64,000 nt of DNA from an endosymbiont of unidentified scaly snail isolate Monju (GCF_000801295.1 NZ_AP012978.1:1612001-1676000); one strand, 5' to 3'. Positions 44,670 through 54,091 are shown, counted from the first letter of the stretch. Numbers and translations are program-made. Notes: a model not told the origin generated them from the letters alone.

Positions 44670-45909
44670 AGCGCAACGCCTCCGCCGGTTCGGTGCGATA
44701 GGCCCGCCAGGCCGGGTACAGGGTCATCAACAGGCTGAGCAGCAGTGAACCGCCCGCCACCATCATCACGTCCGGCCACTGCGCGTCAGACGGCAGCTTG
44801 CTGATGTAATAGACGCTGGGATCGATAAAATGGATGCCGAAGGCGCGCTCGATGGCCGCCACCGCATCTTCCACGTTGAAGGCCAGCAACAGGCCCAGCA
44901 CCGTGCCCAGCACGGTACCGACCACCCCCAGGGTCGCGCCCTGCACCACGAAGATGCGCATGATCATCCCCGGCGAGGCGCCAAAGGTCTTCATGATGGC
45001 GATGTCGCTCTGCTTGTCCACTACCATCATGACCAGGGTGGTGATGATGTTGAAGGCCGCGATCACCACGATCAGGAACAGCAGCAGGCCCATCATGCGC
45101 TTCTCCATCTTCAGCGCGGCAAAGAAATTGCGGTGATAGTCGGTCCAGTTGAGCACCCGGTAGACACCGGGCAGGCTGTTGGCCAGTTGCAGTGACACCC
45201 GGCGCGCCTGCCACACGTCGCGGATGCGGATGCGCACGCCGGTGACCGCGTCGCCCATGCGCAGCAGCCTGGCGGCGTCGCGGATGTGGATCATGGCCAC
45301 CCCGCTGTCGTACTCGTGCATGCCGACCTCGAAGATACCGACCACCGTGAAGCGCCGCAGGCGCGGCATGCTGCCGGCGATGGTGACCGTCATCTGCGGC
45401 ACCACCAGGGTGACTTTCGAACCCACATCCACGGCCAGCGCCTGCGCCAGCTCGCGGCCGAGAATGATGCCGTAACGCCCGGCCTTCAGATCATCCAGGC
45501 GACCCTCGCGCATGTGCTGCGCCACGTCCACCACGTCCTTCTCGAGCGCCGGATCCACGCCACGTATCAGTGCGCCGGAGACATATTGATTGTGCGTGAG
45601 CATGGCCTGCGCCTGGATATAGGGCGCAGCGGCCAGCACCTCGGGGTGCCGGCGCACCTGCTCCATGGCCAGGCGCCATTCCTCCATGCTGCCGTCGAGC
45701 GCCTGCACGTCGCCATGCGAGGCCATGCCCAGGATTCGCTCGCGGATCTCCTTGTGAAAGCCATTCATCACCGACAACACGGTGATCAGCGCGATCACCC
45801 CCAACGCGATCCCCAGCGCGGAGAACAGCGAGATGAAGGAGATGAAATGGTTTCTGCGCCGCGAGCGGGTATAACGCAGACCGACGAACAGGGATACCGG
45901 ACGAAACAT
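44662..45909 (-). CDS. Lipoprotein-releasing system membrane protein (LolC/LolE/LolF type)
   Basis: A 415-residue MacB/FtsX-type protein with one N-terminal helix, a large periplasmic domain (about 45-265) and three C-terminal helices. [19 protein letters not shown] at the start is typical of LolC. Only one such gene is present beside lolD, whereas E. coli has lolC-lolD-lolE; this suggests a homodimeric LolDF-like transporter unless a second copy lies elsewhere. The ATG at 45907-45909 was chosen; the long frame upstream is non-homologous. Confidence 0.9.
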   Translation of the reverse strand: MFRPVSLFVGLRYTRSRRRNHFISFISLFSALGIALGVIALITVLSVMNGFHKEIRERILGMASHGDVQALDGSMEEWRLAMEQVRRHPEVLAAAPYIQAQAMLTHNQYVSGALIRGVDPALEKDVVDVAQHMREGRLDDLKAGRYGIILGRELAQALAVDVGSKVTLVVPQMTVTIAGSMPRLRRFTVVGIFEVGMHEYDSGVAMIHIRDAARLLRMGDAVTGVRIRIRDVWQARRVSLQLANSLPGVYRVLNWTDYHRNFFAALKMEKRMMGLLLFLIVVIAAFNIITTLVMMVVDKQSDIAIMKTFGASPGMIMRIFVVQGATLGVVGTVLGTVLGLLLAFNVEDAVAAIERAFGIHFIDPSVYYISKLPSDAQWPDVMMVAGGSLLLSLLMTLYPAWRAYRTEPAEALRYE

Positions 45910-46041
45910 GGCGCACATTAGACCACAACTGCCGCCGATCGGCGGCAGCCTCTGTGACGCGAAGCACTTGCCAGCCGCGCTGTCACTTGTACACTTGGAA
46001 GGTCGGTGGCAGGAGCCACCTGCTTGCATCAGGGAGCCCCC

Positions 46042-46326
46042 ATGTACAGAGCCTTGGCCCTAGTGATCGTTCTTCTCAGCCTCGGCGCCGGCGCCTCTGC
46101 CGAGACCCTGCTGATCGAAGCCATCGAGCAACAGCCGCCCAACAGCCCGCAGGGCCTGCTGCGTCCCCGTGGCGGCGAGACCATGTCTCAGGTCGAAGAC
46201 CGCTTCGGCAAGCCTCTGGCCATCAAGGGGCCGGTGGGCGATCCGCCCATTACCCGCTGGGACTACCCGAATTTCAGCGTCTTCTTCGAGCACGACCGGG
46301 CCATCCACAGCGTCGTCAAGCGCTAA
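46042..46326 (+). CDS. Small exported conserved protein
   Basis: A 94-residue protein with a signal peptide (1-20, LSLGAGASA) and a mature domain ending RWDYPNFSVFFEHDRAIHSV. The pattern GETMSQVEDRFGKPL followed by WDYPNFSVFFE resembles the small BamE/SmpA-type fold, but this is only a suggestion. Similar short proteins occur in other gammaproteobacteria without known function. AGGGAG lies about 8 bases before the ATG at 46042. Confidence 0.72.
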   Translation: MYRALALVIVLLSLGAGASAETLLIEAIEQQPPNSPQGLLRPRGGETMSQVEDRFGKPLAIKGPVGDPPITRWDYPNFSVFFEHDRAIHSVVKR

Positions 46327-46494
46327 GGAACCTGTAAACAATTCCGGAACGATGCAATCCCCGATCGAAATACGCCGCTTCAAGGCGCCAATCGCACGGA
46401 ACAGCGAGCTATTGGAAAGATTGGCAACGCCGCAACGGCGGATCTCGGCGACGAGGTGGCGTTCCACGACTTGCCCAGAGGTTCATTGAACACC

Positions 46495-47550
46495 ATGCTG
46501 CTGTCCCGACTGCCTGCCGAGCGGGAACCGCAGGCAGGCGTTCAGCTCACCTGGCCGCATCCCGGCACCGACTGGGCCGACGACCTGCCAGCGGTCGAGG
46601 CGGTCTTCCTGCAGATCGCCCGCGCAATTACCGCCGACGAGCCCCTGCTCTGCGTCTGCCGTGATCTCGACCACAGGCAGCACGTGCAGGGCCTGCTCCA
46701 ACAGGCCGGCATTGCCCCGGCCCGGCTGCTCTGGAGCCTGGCCGACAGCGACGACACCTGGGCGCGTGATCACGGCCCGCTGACCACGCTGAACGATGGC
46801 AAGCCCCGCTTGCACGACTTCCGCTTCGACGGCTGGGGTGGCAAGTTCGCTGCCCGGCGCGACGACGCCATCACCGCCGCCCTGCATGCCCAGGGCTGTT
46901 TTGCTGACACCCCGCTGCGCCAACACGAGCTGGTACTGGAAGGCGGTGCCATCGAGACCGACGGCCGGGGCACCCTGCTGGCGACCCGCTCCAGCGTACT
47001 CGACCCGATACGCAATCCCGGACTCGGCCAGTCCGACATCGAGGCGCTGCTGCGCGAACACCTCGGTCTCTCGCGTTTCCTGTGGCTGGACCACGGCGTG
47101 CTGAGCGGCGACGATACCGATGCCCACATCGACGTGCTGGCACGCTTCACCGACCCGCACACCATCGTGCACATCACCGCCCCACCGGGTGATCCCGATC
47201 ACGCGGCCCTGGCGGCGATGGCCGCGCAACTGGCCACCTTCCGCGATGCCGAGGGCCGCCCTTACCGGCTGATCCCCTTGCCCTTCGCCGGCGAACACCA
47301 CGATGCCGACGACCGCCGCCTGCCCGCCAGCTATGCCAACTTCCTGGTCACCAATCGCTCGGTGCTGTTGCCGGTCTATGGGGTACCGGCCGACGCGGAG
47401 GCGGCACGCCTTCTCGCCGAGGTGATACCCGGCCGGCGCATCGTCCCCATCGACTGCCGGCCAGTGATCCGACAGAATGGCAGTCTGCACTGCCTGACCA
47501 TGCAATACCCGCAAGCGCTGCCGCTGTGCAGCGGCGAGGACACCCGATGA
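46495..47550 (+). CDS. aguA: Agmatine deiminase
   Basis: A 351-residue enzyme of the guanidino-group modifying family that turns agmatine into N-carbamoylputrescine. Expected site motifs are DTWARDHGPL, VLEGGAIETDG, DAHIDVLARF and the catalytic Cys in NGSLHCLTMQYP near the C-terminus. The ATG at 46495 begins at the usual family start. It overlaps aguB by ATGA. The 168 bases before it hold no recognised feature. Confidence 0.94.
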   Translation: MLLSRLPAEREPQAGVQLTWPHPGTDWADDLPAVEAVFLQIARAITADEPLLCVCRDLDHRQHVQGLLQQAGIAPARLLWSLADSDDTWARDHGPLTTLNDGKPRLHDFRFDGWGGKFAARRDDAITAALHAQGCFADTPLRQHELVLEGGAIETDGRGTLLATRSSVLDPIRNPGLGQSDIEALLREHLGLSRFLWLDHGVLSGDDTDAHIDVLARFTDPHTIVHITAPPGDPDHAALAAMAAQLATFRDAEGRPYRLIPLPFAGEHHDADDRRLPASYANFLVTNRSVLLPVYGVPADAEAARLLAEVIPGRRIVPIDCRPVIRQNGSLHCLTMQYPQALPLCSGEDTR

Positions 47551-48434
47551 GCCGCAAGCTGACCATCGCACTGACCCAGCACGCCCACCGGGGTGATGCC
47601 GAACACAACCTGGCGCATATCACCGAGCAGATCCGCGCCGCCGCGACCCGGGGCGCACGCCTGGCACTGCTGCAGGAACTGCACAACAGCGCCTATTTCT
47701 GCCAGAGCGAAGACCCGCGAAACTTCGACCTGGCCGAGCCCGTCCCCGGACCGACTACCGAGGTCCTCGGCCAGCTGGCCGCCGAACACGAGGTGGTGAT
47801 CGTTGCCTCGCTGTTCGAACGCCGCGCTACCGGCCTGCACCACAACACGGCGGTGGTGCTCGACGCCGACGGCCGCATCGCCGGCCGCTACCGCAAGATG
47901 CACATCCCCGAAGACCCGGGCTTCCACGAGAAGTTCTACTTCACGCCCGGCGACAGCGGCTTCACACCCATCGACACCGCGGTCGGCCGGCTCGGCGTGC
48001 TGGTGTGCTGGGACCAGTGGTATCCCGAGGCGGCGCGGCTGATGGCACTGGCCGGCGCCGAGCTGCTGCTCTACCCCACCGCCATCGGCTGGGACCGCAC
48101 CGACCCCGACGACGAACGCCAGCGCCAGCTCGATGCCTGGCGCATCGTGCAACGCGGCCATGCGGTGGCCAACGGCCTGCCGCTGGCAGCCTGCAACCGC
48201 GTCGGCTTCGAGCCCTCGCCACGCGCGGGCGACCCCGGCATCGATTTCTGGGGCCACTCCTTCGTCTGCGGCCCACAGGGCGAGCTGCTGGCCGAGGCCG
48301 GCAGCGACGAGACGCTGCTGCTGGCAGAGATCGACCTGGCGCGCAGCGAACCGGTGCGGCGCATCTGGCCCTTCCTGCGCGACCGACGCATCGACGCCTA
48401 TGCGGAACTGACCCGCCGCTGGCGCGACGACTGA
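47547..48434 (+). CDS. aguB: N-carbamoylputrescine amidase
   Basis: A 295-residue nitrilase-superfamily amidase converting N-carbamoylputrescine to putrescine, CO2 and ammonia. The Glu-Lys-Cys triad is in LLQELHNSAYF, RYRKMHIPEDPGF and VLVCWDQWYPEAARL. Coupled to aguA, it completes putrescine synthesis from agmatine. Confidence 0.95.
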   Translation: MSRKLTIALTQHAHRGDAEHNLAHITEQIRAAATRGARLALLQELHNSAYFCQSEDPRNFDLAEPVPGPTTEVLGQLAAEHEVVIVASLFERRATGLHHNTAVVLDADGRIAGRYRKMHIPEDPGFHEKFYFTPGDSGFTPIDTAVGRLGVLVCWDQWYPEAARLMALAGAELLLYPTAIGWDRTDPDDERQRQLDAWRIVQRGHAVANGLPLAACNRVGFEPSPRAGDPGIDFWGHSFVCGPQGELLAEAGSDETLLLAEIDLARSEPVRRIWPFLRDRRIDAYAELTRRWRDD

Positions 48435-48507
48435 TTCAGTGCCCTTTGGACGGTTTCTCCCGCCGAGCCATCCCCTATACTTCGCCCCGTTGTCAACCGA
48501 GAGACGG

Positions 48508-49632
48508 ATGATCATGAGCACCGCCACGCTTCCCTCCCCCGACGAACTCGACGCCATGATGGCCTCCATCATCCAACGCATCGCCACCGGCCCCGACCTG
48601 TCCAAGGACATCGCCGAGGACGAGGCCTGCCTGGGCATGCTCGGCCTGCTCGAGGACGCGGTCGACCCGGTACGCGCCGCCATCTTCCTGATCGCCCTGC
48701 GCATGAAGCGCGAGACCCGCGAGGAGAACCGCGGCGTGCTCTCGGCCATCCTCGAGACCACCGACCGGGCCGCCGCCGAGGTGGACGAGGTACTCGATCT
48801 GGCCGACCCCAACGACGGCTACACCCGCACCCTGCCGGCCTCGCCCTTCCTGCCGGCCCTGCTCGCCGAGGCCGGCGTGGCCACGGTGAGCCACGGCCTC
48901 GACCGGGTCGGCCCCAAGTACGGCATCACCCACCGACACGTGCTGGCCGCCGCCGGGGTGGACGTCGATCTCGACACCCGGGCCGCGGCGCGTCGCCTGT
49001 CCGACGGCCCCGGCTGGGCCTACGTGGACCAGGCAAACTTCGCCCCCAAACTGCACAACCTGATCGAGCTTCGCCGCAAGATGATCAAGCGCTCGGTGAT
49101 CACCACCGTCGAAGTGCTGGCCAAGCCGATCACCGGACGCCAGAAGACCCATTTCGTCACCGGCTATGTGCACAAGCCCTACCCGCCGGTGTATGCCGAC
49201 CTGGCGCGCCATGCCGGTTTCGATTCGGCATTGCTGGTGCGCGGCGTGGAAGGTGGTGTCATTCCCTCGCTGCGCCAGGCCGGCAAGTACTTCGCCTATC
49301 ATGACGGCGGAGAGGAGACCAGCCACGACATCGACCCGGCGAGCATCGGTATCGCCAGCGAGCACCGCTGCGTGCCGGTGCCCGAAGACATCCCGCAGAC
49401 GCCGAAGGGCGAAGGCGCGGTGACCATCACCGACACCGCCGCCGGGGCACAACGCGCCGCCGAGCTGGGCCTGGCCGCGCTGCGCGGCGAGAAGGGAGCG
49501 ACCTATGACTCGCTGGTGTACTCGGGCGCGCTGATCCTGCATCACCTGGGACGGGCCGACTCGCTGGCCGACGCGGCGGCACAACTGCGCGCCATCCTCG
49601 ATTCCGGTCGCGCCGCCGAGCGGGTGGTCTGA
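48508..49632 (+). CDS. TrpD-like (glycosyl transferase family 3) protein, probably not anthranilate PRT
   Basis: A 374-residue protein with an N-terminal helical domain (about 20-90) and a C-terminal glycosyl-transferase-3 domain. True TrpD enzymes carry a GTGGD PRPP loop and KHGNR; here the matching places read PNDGYTRTLPASPF and SHGLDRVGPKYG. PRPP-dependent synthesis is therefore doubtful; it recalls the YbiB/TrpD2 nucleic-acid-binding relatives. It overlaps a Rieske gene by one base (TGATG) and follows aguB by 73 bases. Start ATG 48508; another ATG two codons on is possible. Confidence 0.8.
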   Translation: MIMSTATLPSPDELDAMMASIIQRIATGPDLSKDIAEDEACLGMLGLLEDAVDPVRAAIFLIALRMKRETREENRGVLSAILETTDRAAAEVDEVLDLADPNDGYTRTLPASPFLPALLAEAGVATVSHGLDRVGPKYGITHRHVLAAAGVDVDLDTRAAARRLSDGPGWAYVDQANFAPKLHNLIELRRKMIKRSVITTVEVLAKPITGRQKTHFVTGYVHKPYPPVYADLARHAGFDSALLVRGVEGGVIPSLRQAGKYFAYHDGGEETSHDIDPASIGIASEHRCVPVPEDIPQTPKGEGAVTITDTAAGAQRAAELGLAALRGEKGATYDSLVYSGALILHHLGRADSLADAAAQLRAILDSGRAAERVV

Positions 49633-49970
49633 TGGGCTTCGTCGCCATCGCTGCCGCGGACGAACTGGCGGTCGACGAGATGAAGGCCTTCGAACTCGAC
49701 GGTCGTCGCCTGCTGCTGGTGCGTGCCGAGGACGGTTTCTACGTGGTCGACGAGATGTGCACCCACGAGGACTACTCCCTGGCCCTGGGGTGCATCAAGG
49801 GCCGGCGCATCAAGTGCTCGCTGCACGGCAGCTACTTCGACCTGGCCACCGGCGAGCCGGACGAAGAACCGGCCGACGAACCGATCTGCAGCTATCGGGT
49901 GAAGGTAGAAGACGGCCAGGTGTGGGTCGACCCCGAGCAGACGCGACCCGAATCCCGCTGCCGACGTTGA
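49632..49970 (+). CDS. Rieske-type [2Fe-2S] ferredoxin
   Basis: A 112-residue protein with a complete Rieske motif: CTHEDYSLALG (C-x-H) and CSLHGSYFD (C-x2-H), 19 residues apart. Size and layout match the ferredoxin component of non-haem iron oxygenases or NirD-like proteins. No oxygenase is next to it; instead it is translationally coupled to the TrpD-like gene, so the partner is unknown. Confidence 0.92.
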   Translation: MGFVAIAAADELAVDEMKAFELDGRRLLLVRAEDGFYVVDEMCTHEDYSLALGCIKGRRIKCSLHGSYFDLATGEPDEEPADEPICSYRVKVEDGQVWVDPEQTRPESRCRR

Positions 49971-50066
49971 TCCGGCAGAGCGCCCCCCCGCCCCGGGCCC
50001 TCCCCGCACGTCACGTGGTGCGCAGGCCGTTGGGTTAGCGTGCCGGGCGGGTGCCTGAAAACCGCC

Positions 50067-50847
50067 TCACCCCGCGAAGGTGAACGAGGCCCAGAAGCTG
50101 CCCCAGTCCCAGTCGGTGTCCTGCTCATCCGCACGCTCCATGTGCACGGCCTTGATCAGCCAGACCCCGTGCCCCTCGAGTGGCAGCGAGACCCGCCCCT
50201 CGGCATCGGTGCGCTGACGGATCTTGTGTTGCGGGTCGGCGTCGCGATAGGCGACCCCCTGGACACCCTCGATCGGACGCCCCCGGAACAGCAGGCGCAT
50301 CGACAACGGTGATCCCGGTCGCCAGGCACAGGGATCGTTCAGGGGCACCAGCTCCAGCAGCAGGCCGAAACGGTAGTCCCAGCCCGGCGTGCCCTCGCCG
50401 ACACAGATCAGCGCCTTGGCGTGCCGGGTGTACCACTCGCGGGCCGGCCAGTCGGCCTCGCCGCGCCGCGCCGCGCGCGCTCGGCGATCACCCACTCCAG
50501 CCCCTCGTCGCGCAGATAGGCGTGGAACTTTGGCGCTTCGAGCTTCACGCCATTGCGCTCGCCCTCGTAGGCGACCAGGGTGGTGCTGCGTACCGCCGGC
50601 AGATAACCGGCCGGGTCGTCACCCAGCTCACCCGGCACCGGATGCAGACCGCTGACATCGTGATATTCGAAACGCCGGATCCACTCGTCGATGCGTGGCA
50701 ACACCTCGCCCCCGAAATCCTGTCCGACATGCAGCGAAAGCCCGACCCGCGCACCGGCCTTGGGGGTGAAGTCGGAGGGCTGGAGCCAGAAGTCGTGCGC
50801 CCGTGCCGACCACGCGGGCAAGTACGTCAGCAGCAGGCAAAAGGGCA
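50067..50847 (-). pseudogene. DUF4198 periplasmic protein, one frameshift
   Basis: Two frames join into one DUF4198 protein of about 255 residues. The N-terminal frame has a signal peptide ending ARAHDFW, then LQPSDFTPKAGARVGLSLHVG, to EWVIAERA. The C-terminal frame resumes at EADWPAREWYTRHAK and ends in DWGSFWASFTFAG. The break lies in three tandem CCGCG copies (50461-50475); deleting one restores the frame. DUF4198 proteins often accompany metal, especially nickel or cobalt, uptake. The start ATG at 50845-50847 is 38 bases from the divergent hupE start, with no room for a normal promoter pair. Confidence 0.7.
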
Positions 50848-50885
50848 TAATGCGCCGCCAACGTGCTCTTCGAACCGGGTATCTC

Positions 50886-52004
50886 ATGCGCCTCCTCGTC
50901 ATCCTGTCGTTGCTGTTCTGCATCACCGCCACGCCGGCCCACGAACTGCGCCCCCCGGTCATCACCGTGGACCTGTCCAGGGCCCCGGCGGTGACGGTCA
51001 CGGTCAAGGCCAATCTCGAGGCCCTGCTGGCCGGCATCGGCACCCGTCACAAGAACACCAACGACGCGCCGCAGGCGGCACGGTACCGTGCCCTGCGCGC
51101 CCTGTCACCCGAGGCACTGGCCGCCGAGACCCGACGCGCCATCGACACCCTGTTGCGCGAACTCCGCCTGAGCTTCGACGCGCATCCCGCCGTCTTGCGT
51201 CTGCGCGAAGTCCGCATCCCCGATGCACCCGATACCTCCGTCGCCCGCACCAGCGAGCTGGTCCTGGAGGCGACCGTGCCACCGGGCAGCCGATCCCTGC
51301 GTTGGGCCTGGCCCCGGCGCCTGGGTGACAACGTGCTGCGCGTGCGCCTGCCCGGCGAGCCGAAGCTGTACACCGCCTGGCTGCGCGACGGCCGCCCCAG
51401 CGACCCGGTGGACATCGCGGGCCTGGTCGAACCATCTGCCGCCCAGGTCTTCCGCAACTACGTCGTACTCGGCTTCACCCACATCGTGCCCAAGGGCGCC
51501 GACCACATCCTGTTCGTGCTCGGCCTGTTCCTGCTCAGCACCCACTGGCGTCCGCTGCTCTACCAGGTCACGGCCTTCACCCTGGCACACACCCTCACCC
51601 TGGGGCTCTCGGTGTACGGCCTGATCGCGCTGTCGCCGGCCATCGTCGAGCCGCTGATCGCCGCCTCCATCGCCTTCGTTGCCATCGAGAACATCCTGTC
51701 GCCACAGCTCAAGCCCTGGCGGGTGGCGCTGGTGTTCGGCTTCGGGCTGCTGCACGGCATGGGCTTTGCCGGGGTGCTGACCGAGCTGGGTCTGCCCGAA
51801 TCGCAGTACCTGCCCGCCCTGCTGAGTTTCAACCTGGGCGTGGAACTCGGCCAACTGGCGGTGATCGGCGGCGCCTGGCTGCTGGTGCTGCCCTGGTCGA
51901 GTGGCGAACGCTATCGGCGGCTGATCGTGGTGCCGGTCTCGCTGGCGATCGCGGCGATCGGCCTGTGGTGGACCTGGGAACGGATATTCTTGACCGGCGT
52001 CTGA
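50886..52004 (+). CDS. HupE/UreJ-family membrane protein
   Basis: A 372-residue protein. A signal peptide (1-18) leads a periplasmic region (about 20-190) and six to seven membrane helices. Metal-site motifs of the family are GFTHIVPKGADHILFVLGLF, FTLAHTLTLGLS and FGFGLLHGMGFA (conserved His/Asp). HupE/UreJ proteins are implicated in nickel or cobalt transport. The divergent DUF4198 partner fits such a role. Confidence 0.85.
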   Translation: MRLLVILSLLFCITATPAHELRPPVITVDLSRAPAVTVTVKANLEALLAGIGTRHKNTNDAPQAARYRALRALSPEALAAETRRAIDTLLRELRLSFDAHPAVLRLREVRIPDAPDTSVARTSELVLEATVPPGSRSLRWAWPRRLGDNVLRVRLPGEPKLYTAWLRDGRPSDPVDIAGLVEPSAAQVFRNYVVLGFTHIVPKGADHILFVLGLFLLSTHWRPLLYQVTAFTLAHTLTLGLSVYGLIALSPAIVEPLIAASIAFVAIENILSPQLKPWRVALVFGFGLLHGMGFAGVLTELGLPESQYLPALLSFNLGVELGQLAVIGGAWLLVLPWSSGERYRRLIVVPVSLAIAAIGLWWTWERIFLTGV

Positions 52005-52014
52005 AACGACAGGT

Positions 52015-52815
52015 TCACTCGGAGGCGGGAAAGGCCTGGTCCAGCCATTCCGCCACCACTTCCACCAGCACCTCGTTCATGTCGGTGAAATAGTGATCGG
52101 CACCCGGCACCACGACCTGGCGCGATACCGGGTTGTCGATCTTCTCCAGCATGGCCGCCCGCTCCGGCGCCATGCGTAGCACCGCGGGGTAGTCGTTCTC
52201 GCCATAGACATCGAGCACCGGCATGGGCATGCGGTCGAGCACGAAAGGTTCCACCATGGGCTGCCGGTAATCGGTGGCACCCATGCCGATCCCCACATAG
52301 GCGTCGAAGCGCTTCAGGGCTGCCTCGCCCTTCTCGCGAATCCAGTGCTGCGCCATGTGCGAGCCACAACTGTGCGCGACGATCACTACCGGTCCCCCGC
52401 CCTGCGCCGCCAGGTAGTCCAGGGCCGCCTCGATACGCGGCATGGCATGAGGAAACAGCCAGATGTAGTCGAAGCACTTCGCCTGCTTGTCCAGAACCGG
52501 CAGCTGGATCGACAAGGTGTTCCAGCCATGCTCGACCAGGCCCACGCGCAGCGGCTGCACCACCTCCGCCCGCTCGGGATGGAAGCCCCGGCCATGCAGG
52601 ATCAGCACGCTGCCGCGGGGCTGCTCGGCCTCGGTATAGATGCCAAGGAAAGCCCGACCTTCGGCCGTCAGTTCCACCGGCTCACCGTCGAGGATCGCAT
52701 CCACGATCTGTTCGGCCATGCGCTGCTCACGCTCCAGGTCGGGTCCAGCAGCCCAGGCCACAGGGCCGCACAGCAGGCAGAAAACGAGAGACAGCTTGCA
52801 CAGGATGGCTTTCAT
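52015..52815 (-). CDS. Exported DUF3530-like alpha/beta hydrolase
   Basis: A 266-residue protein with signal peptide (1-22, ending AWAA). The fold shows GSVLILHGRGFHPER (oxyanion region), nucleophile elbow VIVAHSCGSHMAQ, Asp in YGENDYPAV and His in PGADHYFTD. The substrate is unknown. It is convergent with hupE (10 bases apart). In 52816-53133 only a promoter for the next gene was recognised. Confidence 0.85.
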   Translation of the reverse strand: MKAILCKLSLVFCLLCGPVAWAAGPDLEREQRMAEQIVDAILDGEPVELTAEGRAFLGIYTEAEQPRGSVLILHGRGFHPERAEVVQPLRVGLVEHGWNTLSIQLPVLDKQAKCFDYIWLFPHAMPRIEAALDYLAAQGGGPVVIVAHSCGSHMAQHWIREKGEAALKRFDAYVGIGMGATDYRQPMVEPFVLDRMPMPVLDVYGENDYPAVLRMAPERAAMLEKIDNPVSRQVVVPGADHYFTDMNEVLVEVVAEWLDQAFPASE

Positions 52816-52979
52816 GAAACGCTATCTCTTCGGTCGTCCGGGGCGCGTGGGAGAGTCACTCTAGCGAGCCGCCGCCCGCCCGACAAGCGACTGACACTTC
52901 TGACACGCTGCCACCAAGGATGTCAGTAATGTCCTAATTTTTCCTTTCCAATCAGTGTGTTAGGCAATGCTTCTGCAGT

Positions 52980-53007
52980 TTGCGCGACCCAACTTTTGGT
53001 CTATAGT
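52980..53007 (+). promoter_or_regulatory. Candidate sigma-70 promoter of the small acidic protein and rhodanese genes
   Basis: TTGCGC (52980-52985), 16-bp spacer and TATAGT (53002-53007). It precedes the gene at 53134 by about 120 bases. Confidence 0.5.
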
Positions 53008-53133
53008 GTGGCCGCGTGGAAACGCGACAGCGTCCCGGACGTCCCCGTGCCGCCACGTGTGAAGAGCAACATAGTCCCCCAACAAACAGGCGCCAGGCCT
53101 GTTCGCACGGCCCGCAGGCCAGGAGGTAAGCAA

Positions 53134-53304
53134 ATGCGTTTTGTGCAGATCCTTTTCGTCGCACTGGCTCTGATCCTGGCATGGCAGGGAAGCGTCCTGG
53201 CCGCGCTCTCGGCCGCACCTTCCTGCATCGCCGCAGCAGACAACGACACCAAGACCCCTGACGACAACAAGGGCGAAGAAGACGAGGAACCCGAATGTGA
53301 CTGA
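53134..53304 (+). CDS. Small exported acidic protein
   Basis: A 56-residue hypothetical protein with a strong AGGAGG ribosome site 7 bases before the ATG. A signal peptide (1-23, ending SVLA) precedes a mature part of about 30 residues ending DDNKGEEDEEPECD, very acidic, with two Cys. Possibly metal-binding or a chaperone for the rhodanese that follows (121 bases away); this is inference. Confidence 0.6.
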   Translation: MRFVQILFVALALILAWQGSVLAALSAAPSCIAAADNDTKTPDDNKGEEDEEPECD

Positions 53305-53425
53305 CCGTCACTGAGGCATCGGAAGCGATTCACGGCAAGGAAGGGCCGATACCGAAATGGTCGTGACGCGACCGATCATGTGAAAAAAACAATACGGGCA
53401 TTCCACCCGGGAGGACAACTTCGAC

Positions 53426-54091
53426 ATGAAACTCAAGACACTCATCAGTACCGGCATCCTGGCCTGCTCCCTCGCCTTCGCCGGCGGTGCACTGGCAGCC
53501 GCCCATGGCAACATGAAGGTCGGCATCACCCCCACCTTGAAAAAATTCGAAGGCACGGTGAACGGCAAGAAGATTACGATCATGCGTAATCAGAACACCA
53601 AGAACACCGTCAACCCGTCCTTCGCCAAGACCTCGCGTCCCTGCCCGCCCTTCTGCATTCAGCCGATCAAGCTGGCACCGGGCGTGGAGACCATCGGCGA
53701 GGTCGAGCTCATCGGCTACATCAAGCGCATGGCCGAGGGCGACAAGAGCGTGATGCTGGTCGATTCGCGTACCCCCGACTGGGTGGCCAGGGGCACCATC
53801 CCGGGCGCCGTGAACATTCCCTGGACCAAGCTCAACCCGGCCAAGGGTGCCGACCCCATCTCCATCGGCGAGATCCTGACCGACCAGTTCGGCGCCAAGG
53901 AGATCGAGGGTCTGTGGGACTTCTCCAACGCCAAGACGCTGGTGATGTTCTGCAACGGCATGTGGTGCGGCCAGTCACCGAACAACATCAAGAACCTGCT
54001 GCGCTTCGGCTACCCGGCACACAAGATCAAGTGGTACCGCGGCGGCATGCAGGACTGGGAGATTCTGGGCCTGAGCACTGTGAAGCCCTGA
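53426..54091 (+). CDS. Exported rhodanese-domain protein
   Basis: A 221-residue protein with a signal peptide (1-25, LACSLAFAGGALAAA), a region with CPPFC, and a rhodanese domain (about 95-221): MLVDSRTPDWVARGTIPGA and the loop VMFCNGMWCGQSP, with the expected Cys, then WYRGGMQDWEILG. It should transfer sulfane sulfur in the periplasm. The gene has GGAGG before its start and a strong terminator after it. Confidence 0.88.
   Translation: MKLKTLISTGILACSLAFAGGALAAAHGNMKVGITPTLKKFEGTVNGKKITIMRNQNTKNTVNPSFAKTSRPCPPFCIQPIKLAPGVETIGEVELIGYIKRMAEGDKSVMLVDSRTPDWVARGTIPGAVNIPWTKLNPAKGADPISIGEILTDQFGAKEIEGLWDFSNAKTLVMFCNGMWCGQSPNNIKNLLRFGYPAHKIKWYRGGMQDWEILGLSTVKP

Noticed and set aside
46352-46489. 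46-codon frame between the small exported protein and aguA
   Set aside because: No clear ribosome site, no similarity and no coding bias that could be seen; likely chance.
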